Assembly (NCBI GenBank): GCA_038231295.1
Contig: JBBRLP010000014.1
Coordinates: 1 to 64,000 of the forward strand
Reading direction: 5' to 3'
DNA length: 64,000 nt
Source: JANXLO01 sp038231295
GTDB lineage: Bacteria; Armatimonadota; Chthonomonadetes; Chthonomonadales; Chthonomonadaceae
The notes beneath the pieces are model-generated. The model had not been told where the DNA came from. It saw nothing but the letters and a program-made list of their open reading frames with translations, and did not search any database. Shown here piece by piece: positions 40,818 through 48,341 of this stretch (its first letter is position 1; every line of letters starts with the position of its first letter). The translations under genes and the position numbers were made by a program.

Positions 40818-42629
40818 GTGAACAACTGGAAACGTACCGTCCCCTGCGGCACAATGAGGGCTGCGGACATCGGCACAGAAGTGGTATTGAACGGATGGGC
40901 GCATCGTCAGCGCGATTTCGGGGATCTGGTGTTCATTGACCTGCGTGACCGAACCGGGCTGATTCAGGTCGTCGTGGATAAGAAAGAGGCGCCGGAACTT
41001 GTCGCTACAGCGAACAGCCTCCGCAGTGAATTCGTCCTGAGCATCCGGGGCAAGGTGCGCCCGCGCCGACCGGGAACCGAGAACCCCAACCTGGCGACTG
41101 GCGAAATCGAGATTGCCGCGACGGGGCTGGAAATCCTCAACGCCTCCAAAGGACTGCCCTTTCAGGTTTCCGATGAAGAGCAGATGCGCCTCGTGGACGA
41201 GACGCTGCGAGTCAAATACCGTTATCTCGATCTGCGCCGCCCGAAAATGGTCGCGATGCTCGAACTGCGGCACCGCGCCGTCAAGCGCATCCGGGATTTC
41301 ATGGACAGCCGGAGCTTCCTCGAAATCGAGACGCCTATCTTCACTAAAAGCACCCCGGAAGGCGCCCGCGACTATCTCGTACCCTATCGCCTGGAACCCG
41401 GCCTGTTCTATGCCCTCCCGCAGTCACCACAGCAGTACAAGCAGCTTCTGATGGTCGCGGGCTGTGAACGCTATTTCCAGATCGCCCGCTGTTTCCGCGA
41501 CGAGGCGCAGCGAGCCGACCGCCTGCCGGAGTTCACACAGTTGGACGTGGAGATGTCGTTCGTGGAGCAGGAGGACGTGCTGGAGCTTATCGAGGCCATG
41601 ACCATTGATGTTGTGGAGGCGCTAAGCGAGAAGACTCTGCCCAAACCGTTCCCGCGCCTCACCTACGACGAGGCCATGCGGCGTTTCGGCAGCGACAAGC
41701 CCGACCTACGCTTCGGACTGGAACTCGTGGACCTTGCCGAATCAGTGCGCGAGACGGAGTTTGTCGTCTTCCGCAACGCCCTCGATAACGGCGGGCAGGT
41801 GAAGGCGGTGCGCTATCCGGGCGGCGCGAAACTCTCTCGCAAAGAGACGGACGACCTGGGAATCTTCAGTAAGGAGTTCGGGGCGAAGGGGCTGGCGACC
41901 ATCGCCGTGACGGAGCCAAATCCTGCCGGAGTCAAATCGGCGCTGACGAAATTCCTGTCCGAGGAACAGATGCAGGCCGTCCTGAGCGCCACGGAAGCCG
42001 AGGCAGGCGACCTTCTCTGCATCATCGCCGACCCCAAATCCTCGGTCGTCGCGAATGTGCTGTCACGTCTGCGGTTGGAGATCGGACGCAGGAACAGTCT
42101 GCGCGACCCGAATGTGCTTCAGTTCGCCCTCGTCACGGACTTTCCGCTGGTGCAGTGGGACGAGGAGGCGCAGCGCTGGGAGGCCGAACACCATCCCTTC
42201 ACCATGCCCTATGAGGAGCATCTGCCCTATTTCGAGACCGATCCCTCGAAAATCCGGGCGCAGTGCTACGATCTGGTCTGCAACGGGCAGGAGTCGGGTT
42301 CCGGTTCCATCCGCATCCACCGCGCCGATATTCAGGCCAGAGTGTTCGACCTGCTCGGCATCTCCCGCGAAAAGCAGCAGGAGCGGTTCGCGCATATCCT
42401 GGAGGCGTTCGCCTTTGGCGCTCCGCCGCATGGGGGCTTCGCGACCGGGATAGACCGCCTCCTGATGAACCTGCTGGACGAGCCGAACATCCGCGAAGTC
42501 ATCGCCTTCCCGAAAATGGGCTTCGGCTACGACCCGATGATGGACGCGCCCTCGACCGTAGACGACGGCCAACTCCAGGAACTAGGTCTGCGGATCGTCC
42601 CCCGCAAAAAGACCGAAAAACCCGACTAA
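40818..42629 (+). CDS. aspS: Aspartyl-tRNA synthetase
   Basis: AspRS (603 residues) charges tRNA-Asp. The bacterial layout is complete: OB-fold anticodon domain (RAADIGTEVVLNGWAHRQRDFGDLVFIDLRDRTGLIQVV), class II core with motif 2 FQIARCFRDEAQRADRLPEFTQLDVEMSF, the GAD insertion (GAKGLA) and motif 3 HGGFATGIDRLLM, where the usual GLALGLDR reads GFATGIDR. Whether it is discriminating (Asp only) or also charges tRNA-Asn cannot be told from these motifs. The GTG start at 40818 lies seven bases after AAGGAG; an upstream ATG at 40773 lacks a signal. A bidirectional terminator follows. Confidence 0.96.
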   Translation: MNNWKRTVPCGTMRAADIGTEVVLNGWAHRQRDFGDLVFIDLRDRTGLIQVVVDKKEAPELVATANSLRSEFVLSIRGKVRPRRPGTENPNLATGEIEIAATGLEILNASKGLPFQVSDEEQMRLVDETLRVKYRYLDLRRPKMVAMLELRHRAVKRIRDFMDSRSFLEIETPIFTKSTPEGARDYLVPYRLEPGLFYALPQSPQQYKQLLMVAGCERYFQIARCFRDEAQRADRLPEFTQLDVEMSFVEQEDVLELIEAMTIDVVEALSEKTLPKPFPRLTYDEAMRRFGSDKPDLRFGLELVDLAESVRETEFVVFRNALDNGGQVKAVRYPGGAKLSRKETDDLGIFSKEFGAKGLATIAVTEPNPAGVKSALTKFLSEEQMQAVLSATEAEAGDLLCIIADPKSSVVANVLSRLRLEIGRRNSLRDPNVLQFALVTDFPLVQWDEEAQRWEAEHHPFTMPYEEHLPYFETDPSKIRAQCYDLVCNGQESGSGSIRIHRADIQARVFDLLGISREKQQERFAHILEAFAFGAPPHGGFATGIDRLLMNLLDEPNIREVIAFPKMGFGYDPMMDAPSTVDDGQLQELGLRIVPRKKTEKPD

Positions 42630-42633
42630 AATA

Positions 42634-42690
42634 GCGGGATTTCCACCACCCGAAAGCCAAGTTTTCGGATGGTGGAAATCCCGCTTTTTT
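42634..42690. terminator. Bidirectional terminator between aspS and the caspase-like gene
   Basis: A 22-bp stem with one mismatch (42634-42655 with 42663-42684) is followed by TTTTTT on the plus strand and by TATTTTAG on the minus strand. It ends both aspS and the convergent gene, whose stop codon overlaps the T-run. Confidence 0.9.
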
Positions 42691-44275
42691 AGTTGCGGGC
42701 TGTGTCCGTTGAGAGCGAGTTGACCGGCGGCAGGAGGGTGCGGCTCTCCGCTTCAATCAGTTTCTGGAAGCGGGCTTTGGTGTCGGGAGCGCCGTTTGTG
42801 CTGAGTTCGTGGGCCAGGATGACACTCTTGCCGAGACGGACAATCCGCAGCATCTTCGATTCCGCGATATTGATGGCTTCCCCTTCCTGATCGGCCTTAT
42901 CCACCGCGTCGTTCGCATCCAGAAGGTCTTTCCATTTGCCCTCTGCCGCCTCCTGTTCCAGACGGACACTCGCCTCTTTTCGCGCTGCCGCATACCCGGT
43001 AGAGGTGGCGGAGCGCAGGTCAGGATAGCGGCTCAGGAAATCGCGCCGACTGCTGCGTTGGAGCGTGGAAAATTTCGTCTGCGCCTGCCGATACCGCCCC
43101 AGCCACTCCGGGTCTCTGCCGTTGACGCTCCCACTGCGAAAGACTTTGTCATAGGCGGTTTTCAAGCGGTCCTCTCCATTCAGGTGCAGACGGGTGGCGA
43201 GCGCTTCCAGCGCCGCCTTCTGCGCGGGATCCGCCCAAGAGAGAACGGATTTCCACGGAGCGCGAAAGACATCGTCGTCCTTCATGGTGACGAAGCGGCG
43301 CAGGAAGACATCGGAGGTGCAGACGGGAACGTCAATGGATTCGTCGTTGATGAGGGTGTAGCAGTAGGCTTCGTTCATTCCGACCCGGCCATCGTGATTG
43401 TAGTCGCTGCCCTTCACGCGCCTGCCGACCCGGTCGCGCCCGGTGAGCGCGGCGAAGAAGTAGGAAGTGAAATCGTGATATTCGGCTTCGTTGACGGCGG
43501 AGGTGCAGCCCGCCGCGACCCGCGTATTCACCGTCGCGTAGAAACCCGCGAAGTCGCGATTGATAACGTCGCCTTTCGGGTCGCCGCCCTCAAACAGTAG
43601 ATTGCCAAACGCCCCGGAGAAGCACTGCACCATCACGATAGTCACCGGCTCGGACGCGGGAAGCTGCGCGATCTGTTTCGCGCACTCTTTCACACTCAAC
43701 GCCTCGTTATTGCCCCACATATCGTAGACATTGTTTTCGTAGTCGCCCTTGCCGGGGCTGCCATGTCCGGTGAAATAGAGCAGCACCGGATGTGTGGCCG
43801 GATCAGGTTCCTGTCCGATCTGCGTCAGGCAGCGGGCAAACTCCGCACGTTTCGACGCACCGTCCAGTCTGCCAATATTCGGTTTCCGGTAGTGCGAACT
43901 GCCGTCACTCTCGCCTTTGGTGCCTTGCAGCAACAGGTCAAGCAGAAATTCTCCTGTCGTCTGATGTGCCGTATCTTCGTCATAGAGTACCGTTGCCCGG
44001 TTCGCGTCGCCGTCCGCGAAGAGGATGGTCTGTACGATTCCTTTCGGCAGAAGCTTATGCACATAGCGTACATTGCTCTCTATCGCGACCTGGTTGTACG
44101 CCAGGCTCGGCCCTCCTCCCACGATGAGTACCCGCAGCGGCCCCGAAAGCGTCCCGTCGTTCGCCCCGGCAGAGCCTGCGAGCGCGAGCAGACCGACACA
44201 GAGCAGTCCCACGAACGGGCGGAAGCAGGAATGTACGGCTTTGGAGAACGGAACGGAGGCAGGTTTGCGGGTCAT
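42689..44275 (-). CDS. Secreted caspase-like protein with EF-hand loop
   Basis: A 528-residue exported protein with a signal peptide (FVGLLCVGLLALAGSAGA). It has a clan CD cysteine peptidase core: beta-strand VLLYFTGHGSPGKG with H171, and VTIVMVQCFSGAF with C218, the His-Gly and Gln-Cys pattern of caspase/legumain-like enzymes. Shortly after comes DYNHDGRVGMNEAY (291-304), which fits the EF-hand calcium loop DxNxDGxVxxxE. Metacaspases are also calcium dependent, but by other residues. The C-terminal 170 residues are helical and Lys/Glu/Ala-rich. Targets are unknown; extracellular or periplasmic proteolysis is the natural reading. It stands alone between aspS and a YihY gene. Confidence 0.82.
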   Translation of the reverse strand: MTRKPASVPFSKAVHSCFRPFVGLLCVGLLALAGSAGANDGTLSGPLRVLIVGGGPSLAYNQVAIESNVRYVHKLLPKGIVQTILFADGDANRATVLYDEDTAHQTTGEFLLDLLLQGTKGESDGSSHYRKPNIGRLDGASKRAEFARCLTQIGQEPDPATHPVLLYFTGHGSPGKGDYENNVYDMWGNNEALSVKECAKQIAQLPASEPVTIVMVQCFSGAFGNLLFEGGDPKGDVINRDFAGFYATVNTRVAAGCTSAVNEAEYHDFTSYFFAALTGRDRVGRRVKGSDYNHDGRVGMNEAYCYTLINDESIDVPVCTSDVFLRRFVTMKDDDVFRAPWKSVLSWADPAQKAALEALATRLHLNGEDRLKTAYDKVFRSGSVNGRDPEWLGRYRQAQTKFSTLQRSSRRDFLSRYPDLRSATSTGYAAARKEASVRLEQEAAEGKWKDLLDANDAVDKADQEGEAINIAESKMLRIVRLGKSVILAHELSTNGAPDTKARFQKLIEAESRTLLPPVNSLSTDTARN

Positions 44276-44409
44276 AGAGGAAGCCTTTCGATGCTCGATA
44301 CGCGAGGCGATTGATAACGCGCCTTATACAGGCGAAGAGAAGATACCCTCACTACGCAGAGACGAGGAACAGCGGTTCCCGATACGCCGATTTTGGGCAG
44401 AAAGCGGCC

Positions 44410-45474
44410 TCATTCGGATTTCTCCTCTTTTTTTGTCTCCGCCTCCCACCGCGCCGCCCTTGCCCGGTCTTTGCCGGTAGCGGCGGTCAGGTCTGCGCCG
44501 GAGTGAGCGCGGGCCTCCGCAGCCCGGATGCCATAGCGTCGTGTCGCGAAATCGGCGGCAATCTCCGCGCCGATGAGCAGGATACACATCGAGTAGTAGG
44601 CCCAGACCACCAGGATGACCAGCCCGCCGAGAGGTCCGTAGAGGCGGTCGTAACTGTGGAACTGCGTCAGATAGACGCCGAAACCCACAAGCGTCAACTG
44701 CCAGAAGAGCGCCGCAACGCCCGCGCCCAGAAACGCGGCTTTCCAGGGAACGTTGCAGGAGGGAAGCAGGCGATAGAGCAGCGCGAACAGCAGGGCCAGA
44801 ATGAGCATCGGAACAAGCCCCAGAAATCCCTGCACGACATCCGCCTCGATACGGCTGGAGAGATAGGGGATGCTGTAGCGCGAGAGGTAGGCGAAGAACG
44901 CGATGGCGGCGAGGTTGGCTCCCATAAGCGCGATGGTGTAGAAGGCCGCGCCAAACGCGATGACCCGCTGTTTCAGCCAGTGCCGAGTCTCCGGAACCCC
45001 CCAGATGATATTCATGGCGGGCTGGAGGGCAAGAAACGCCTGATGCGCCCCGTAGAGCAGGCCGATAATCCCGATGACACCGATCAGAGCGCGGTCGGCG
45101 AGAATGTGCTTGAGGATGCTATTGACGGAGTGCAGGATGTCAACATCACGCGGCACATAGGAGCGAATGGCGTTCTCGACCTGCCGCAGCGCACGCTGAG
45201 AGCCGCCGAGAAAGAACCCCAGTGCGGCAATTCCGACGACAAGCAGCGGAACGAGCGACAGCAGGGCACAATAGGCGCAGGCGCAGGCCATGAGACCGCA
45301 CTGGTGGGTAGCGTAGGCATCAACCAGACGGCGAATGTAGCAGAGAACACGCTTAAGCGTGTCTCCGCGCCGCGCCGCCTCTTCGCAGTCCGCCAGAGCG
45401 ATCAGATTGCGCTTGACGTGATGCACCGACCAGTGGCGATGCGCTTTTTCCGGCTTGCTTTCCATCTGACCCAT
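44410..45474 (-). CDS. YihY/BrkB-family membrane protein
   Basis: A polytopic protein of about 354 residues with six predicted helices and the family pattern: LMACACAYCALLSLVPLLVVGIAALG, the helical segment LADRALIGVIGIIGLLYGAHQAFLALQPAMNIIWG, and YDRLYGPLGGLVILVVWAYYSMCILLIGAEIAADFATRR near the end. The family was once called ribonuclease BN by mistake; its function is unsettled, with transport or envelope roles proposed. The start is uncertain: a TTG at 45531 coincides with AGGAGG, whereas the ATG at 45474 (or 45465) opens MESKPEKAHRHW with a weak signal. I chose 45474. Confidence 0.85.
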   Translation of the reverse strand: MGQMESKPEKAHRHWSVHHVKRNLIALADCEEAARRGDTLKRVLCYIRRLVDAYATHQCGLMACACAYCALLSLVPLLVVGIAALGFFLGGSQRALRQVENAIRSYVPRDVDILHSVNSILKHILADRALIGVIGIIGLLYGAHQAFLALQPAMNIIWGVPETRHWLKQRVIAFGAAFYTIALMGANLAAIAFFAYLSRYSIPYLSSRIEADVVQGFLGLVPMLILALLFALLYRLLPSCNVPWKAAFLGAGVAALFWQLTLVGFGVYLTQFHSYDRLYGPLGGLVILVVWAYYSMCILLIGAEIAADFATRRYGIRAAEARAHSGADLTAATGKDRARAARWEAETKKEEKSE

Positions 45475-45556
45475 TTGTTCTGTTCCGCCTGTCTTATGGG
45501 ATGGCCCGTTGACTGCTCTCCCCTCCTGCAACTTACGTCACACTCGACAAAACCGC

Positions 45557-46165
45557 TCAGAAAATTTCACGCAGCAGGGGAACTGCCTGCGCGAGCGCCT
45601 TCCCGCGATGGCTGAGTTTGTGTTTCTCCTCCGGGGCGAGTTCCGCCATGTGTCTGCCAGGTTCGGGCAGCAGGAAGATCGGGTCGTAGCCGAAGCCGTG
45701 TGCGCCGCGCATCTCGAACGCTACCTGGCCCTCGCAAGTACCCATACATTCGTACGTCCGTCCGTCGGGCGTGGCGATGACGACCGCGCACTGGAATCGG
45801 CAGCCTCGCTTCTCTTCCGGCACGTCCTGCATCATTTCGAGGATACGGGTCATCTTGTCGTGGAAGGAGGTATCCTCGCCCAGAAAACGGTGGGACTTGA
45901 CGCCAGGACTGCCGTCCAGCGCATCAATGCACAATCCCCCATCGTCCGCGATACAGACTAGCCCCGACACCGCAACGGCGGCGGCAGCCTTGATGTGCGC
46001 GTTCGCCATGAATGTCTCGCCGGTCTCCTCCACCGGGGGAGCGCCGGGATAGTCGGCGAGGGTTTTGAGTTCGACGCCCAGATGGGCCGCTTGCAGAATC
46101 TGGAGCATCTCCCCACCCTTTTTGAGATTGGTGGTGGCTATGAGGAGTTTGCGGTCGAAGGTCAC
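45557..46165 (-). CDS. rdgB: Non-canonical purine NTP pyrophosphatase
   Basis: A 202-residue HAM1/RdgB enzyme that hydrolyses dITP and XTP to monophosphates and keeps deaminated purines out of DNA. Signatures: LLIATTNLKKGGEM, ETFMANAHIKAAAAVAVSGLVCIADDGGLCIDALDG, and GAHGFGYDPIFLLPE with SHRGKAL. The GTG start overlaps the TGA of rph by four bases. A Lys/Gly pair (NLKKGGEM) replaces the more common NxxKxxE spacing with the essential Asn, Lys and Glu retained. Confidence 0.95.
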   Translation of the reverse strand: MTFDRKLLIATTNLKKGGEMLQILQAAHLGVELKTLADYPGAPPVEETGETFMANAHIKAAAAVAVSGLVCIADDGGLCIDALDGSPGVKSHRFLGEDTSFHDKMTRILEMMQDVPEEKRGCRFQCAVVIATPDGRTYECMGTCEGQVAFEMRGAHGFGYDPIFLLPEPGRHMAELAPEEKHKLSHRGKALAQAVPLLREIF

Positions 46166-46887
46166 AGAATTCCCTCCAGAGCCACCTTTTGCAGCCGGAA
46201 CAGTTCGTCCAAACCGATCTGCGCCAGATCGAGCAGGCGGCCGAGGCGGTTACGGTCGAAGGGCGTCTTTTCCCCCGTACCCTGCACTTCGATATAGCGT
46301 CCCTTATCCATCGCCACGACGTTGAGGTCCACGTTGCACTTGCTGTCTTCCTCGTAGCACATATCGAGAATCTCGTCCGATCCGACCACTCCGACACTGA
46401 TCGCGGCGACCTGTCCGAGCAGGGGCATACGGTTTATCTGCTTCGTTGTCACCAGTTTGCGGCAGGCTTCCGCCACCGCCACGTAGCTTCCCGTAATCGC
46501 AGCACAGCGAGTTCCCGCGTCGGCTTGAAGCACATCGCAGTCAATCCAGAGCGTTCGGTCACCCAGCACCGGCAGTTCGACGACTGTCCGCAGGCTGCGC
46601 CCGATGAGCCGCTGAATTTCGACCGTGCGGCCTCCCGGCCCGCCTTTGGTCTCGCGCTGTGTGCGTGTATTGGTCGAACGGGGCAGCATTCCGTACTCCG
46701 CCGTCAGCCAGCCCGGCAGTCCTTCGGCCTTGCGGAACGGCGGGATTTTGTCCTCGACGGAGACGGTGCAGATCACTTTCGTGTTGCCCATCTCTATCAG
46801 GCAGGAGCCTTCGGCGTTGGGCATAAAGCCCCTGGTGATTTTGGCGGGACGCATCTGTGCGCTCCCTCGACCGTCTATGCGCGGCAT
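46162..46887 (-). CDS. rph: Ribonuclease PH
   Basis: A 241-residue RNase PH, the phosphorolytic exoribonuclease that trims tRNA 3' ends. The N-terminus RIDGRGSAQMRPAKITRGF is canonical, and phosphate-binding residues lie in GMLPRSTNTRTQRETKGGPGGRTVEIQRLIGRSLR. GxDCDVLQADAGTRCAAITGS and the C-terminal QGTGEKTPFDR also match. It is coupled to rdgB by an ATG/GTG overlap, the same pairing seen in Bacillus and elsewhere. It lies 90 bp after murI, with a hairpin between. Confidence 0.96.
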   Translation of the reverse strand: MPRIDGRGSAQMRPAKITRGFMPNAEGSCLIEMGNTKVICTVSVEDKIPPFRKAEGLPGWLTAEYGMLPRSTNTRTQRETKGGPGGRTVEIQRLIGRSLRTVVELPVLGDRTLWIDCDVLQADAGTRCAAITGSYVAVAEACRKLVTTKQINRMPLLGQVAAISVGVVGSDEILDMCYEEDSKCNVDLNVVAMDKGRYIEVQGTGEKTPFDRNRLGRLLDLAQIGLDELFRLQKVALEGIL

Positions 46888-46912
46888 GGGCGTTTTCCCC
46901 TCACAACGAAAT

Positions 46913-46945
46913 TGGCGCGTTCCGCAGCGAAAGCGGAACGCGCCA
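46913..46945 (-). terminator. Hairpin between murI and rph
   Basis: Perfect 13-bp arms (46913-46925 with 46933-46945) around AGCGAAA, followed on the minus strand by AATTTCGTT. It may attenuate read-through from murI to rph. Confidence 0.6.
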
Positions 46946-46977
46946 GACTTCGACAGAGAGCGGTCTTTCTCCTGCCT

Positions 46978-47826
46978 TCATCCCGAACCCGCAATCTCCA
47001 GCCGCCCTGAATTCCAGTGTGCCGACCGTAACTCTACGCTCGAAACCGCCTCTGCGAGGAAGAACTCCAGTTGAGAGCGGAACAGGGTCTCCTCCCCGGT
47101 CGTCGTGAGGAGATGTCTCGCGTCCATCGGTTCGGCAGGCGACTTCGTACAGACCGGTAGGCGGGAAGCCAGTTCCAGTACCGTCTGCTCGGCAGGGTCC
47201 ACGAAGCGAATGTGCGGCGCGATCTGCTGAAGCGTGGGAAGGAGGAACGGGTAGTGCGTGCAGCCGAGGACAATGGTATCCACAGCGGCCTCTAGCAGCG
47301 GTGTGAGGTAGGTTCTGGCCGCCTCGAACGCAGGCGGAGTCTCCAGATTTCCCGCCTCTACCAGAGGGACAAAGGCCGGGCAGGCGACTTCGTGGATAGT
47401 CAGACCGAGATTCAACGCGGTGAACGTGCGCGTGTAGGCTTCACTGCGGACCGTGCCTGACGTAGCGAGAACACCGATGCGCCCATTGGAGGTGACCTGC
47501 GACGCGGCCTGCGCTCCCGGCTCAATCACGCCCAAGACGAGCGTATCGGGATGGGTATCGCGCACTGCCTGAAGGGCGGTCGCAGAGGAAATGTTACAGG
47601 CCATGACGATGGCTTTGCAGCCCGCACCGAGCAGTCCCGCACTGATTCCGCTGGCAAAGCCGCGCACTTCGGCCAGGTCGCGGCCGCCATAAGGGACGTG
47701 GGCCTGATCGGCCACAAAGAGGATGGATTCAGCGGGCAGATGCCGCATCATCTGCCGCACGACGGTCATACCGCCGAGGCCCGAATCGAAAACGCCGATA
47801 GGAGCCGAACAGGGAGCAGCGGCCAT
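46978..47826 (-). CDS. murI: Glutamate racemase
   Basis: A 282-residue racemase making D-glutamate for peptidoglycan. It shows IGVFDSGLGGMTVV and VADQAHVPYGGR. The two catalytic cysteines are C77 in MACNISSATAL (usual ACNTASA) and C189 in IVLGCTHYPFL. The length is typical. It starts 5 bp after the GerMN lipoprotein gene and shares a minus-strand operon with the amidase. The C-terminal 50 residues contain KSPAEPMDARHLLTTTGEETLFRS, usual for the family. Confidence 0.95.
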   Translation of the reverse strand: MAAAPCSAPIGVFDSGLGGMTVVRQMMRHLPAESILFVADQAHVPYGGRDLAEVRGFASGISAGLLGAGCKAIVMACNISSATALQAVRDTHPDTLVLGVIEPGAQAASQVTSNGRIGVLATSGTVRSEAYTRTFTALNLGLTIHEVACPAFVPLVEAGNLETPPAFEAARTYLTPLLEAAVDTIVLGCTHYPFLLPTLQQIAPHIRFVDPAEQTVLELASRLPVCTKSPAEPMDARHLLTTTGEETLFRSQLEFFLAEAVSSVELRSAHWNSGRLEIAGSG

Positions 47827-47831
47827 CGTTA

Positions 47832-48332
47832 TTAGTGATCCTCGCTCTGTCCGCCCGAAGGCGTGGTTTTGACGCTGCTGCGTACGGGGAAGGGCGTACT
47901 CCAGTCCGTATTCTGACTGTCGAACGGTTTGCCCTCGACTGTCACGCGCATCCGCTGAACCTCCGGGAACTTCGCCAGCGTCGCGCAGAGGGACTTTTGC
48001 GCCATAGACTCCACGCTGTCTCCGTTGTTGGCGAGCGCATTGAACTCCTTGCTGAAATCAAGGGTCGCAACGCCCTCTTTCAGGTTCAGATTCAAGAGCT
48101 GCGTTCCTTTTGGGAAGGGCGAGGCCGTTCCCTGCGTCAGCAGTACGGTCAGCGCATCTTTTAGCGGAGTCGCAGGTAAGGTGGCAGCAGGAGCCGCCGG
48201 TTCGATAGCGCGAACCGGCGGGGGAACGGTTTCCGCCTGGACGGGAGTAGTGGCAGTCGAGCTGTGGCAGCCATAAGTAAGGACGCCGGTTAGCAAGAGG
48301 CAGGCAATGCCGAAACGAGCGCGACTGAACAT
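47832..48332 (-). CDS. GerMN-domain lipoprotein
   Basis: A 166-residue protein with a signal peptide ending in the lipobox-like LTYGC, so probably anchored at the outer face of a membrane. A Pro/Ala-rich spacer (TPVQAETVPPPVRAIEPAAPA) precedes a GerMN domain (KDALTVLLTQGTASPFPKGTQLLNLNLKEGVATLDFSKEFNALA), as in Bacillus GerM and LpqB. It lies 9 bp after the amidase and 5 bp before murI. A role in wall remodelling fits its neighbours; no sporulation gene is in the window, so the name does not imply germination here. Confidence 0.87.
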   Translation of the reverse strand: MFSRARFGIACLLLTGVLTYGCHSSTATTPVQAETVPPPVRAIEPAAPAATLPATPLKDALTVLLTQGTASPFPKGTQLLNLNLKEGVATLDFSKEFNALANNGDSVESMAQKSLCATLAKFPEVQRMRVTVEGKPFDSQNTDWSTPFPVRSSVKTTPSGGQSEDH

Positions 48333-48341
48333 AGTTTCTCC

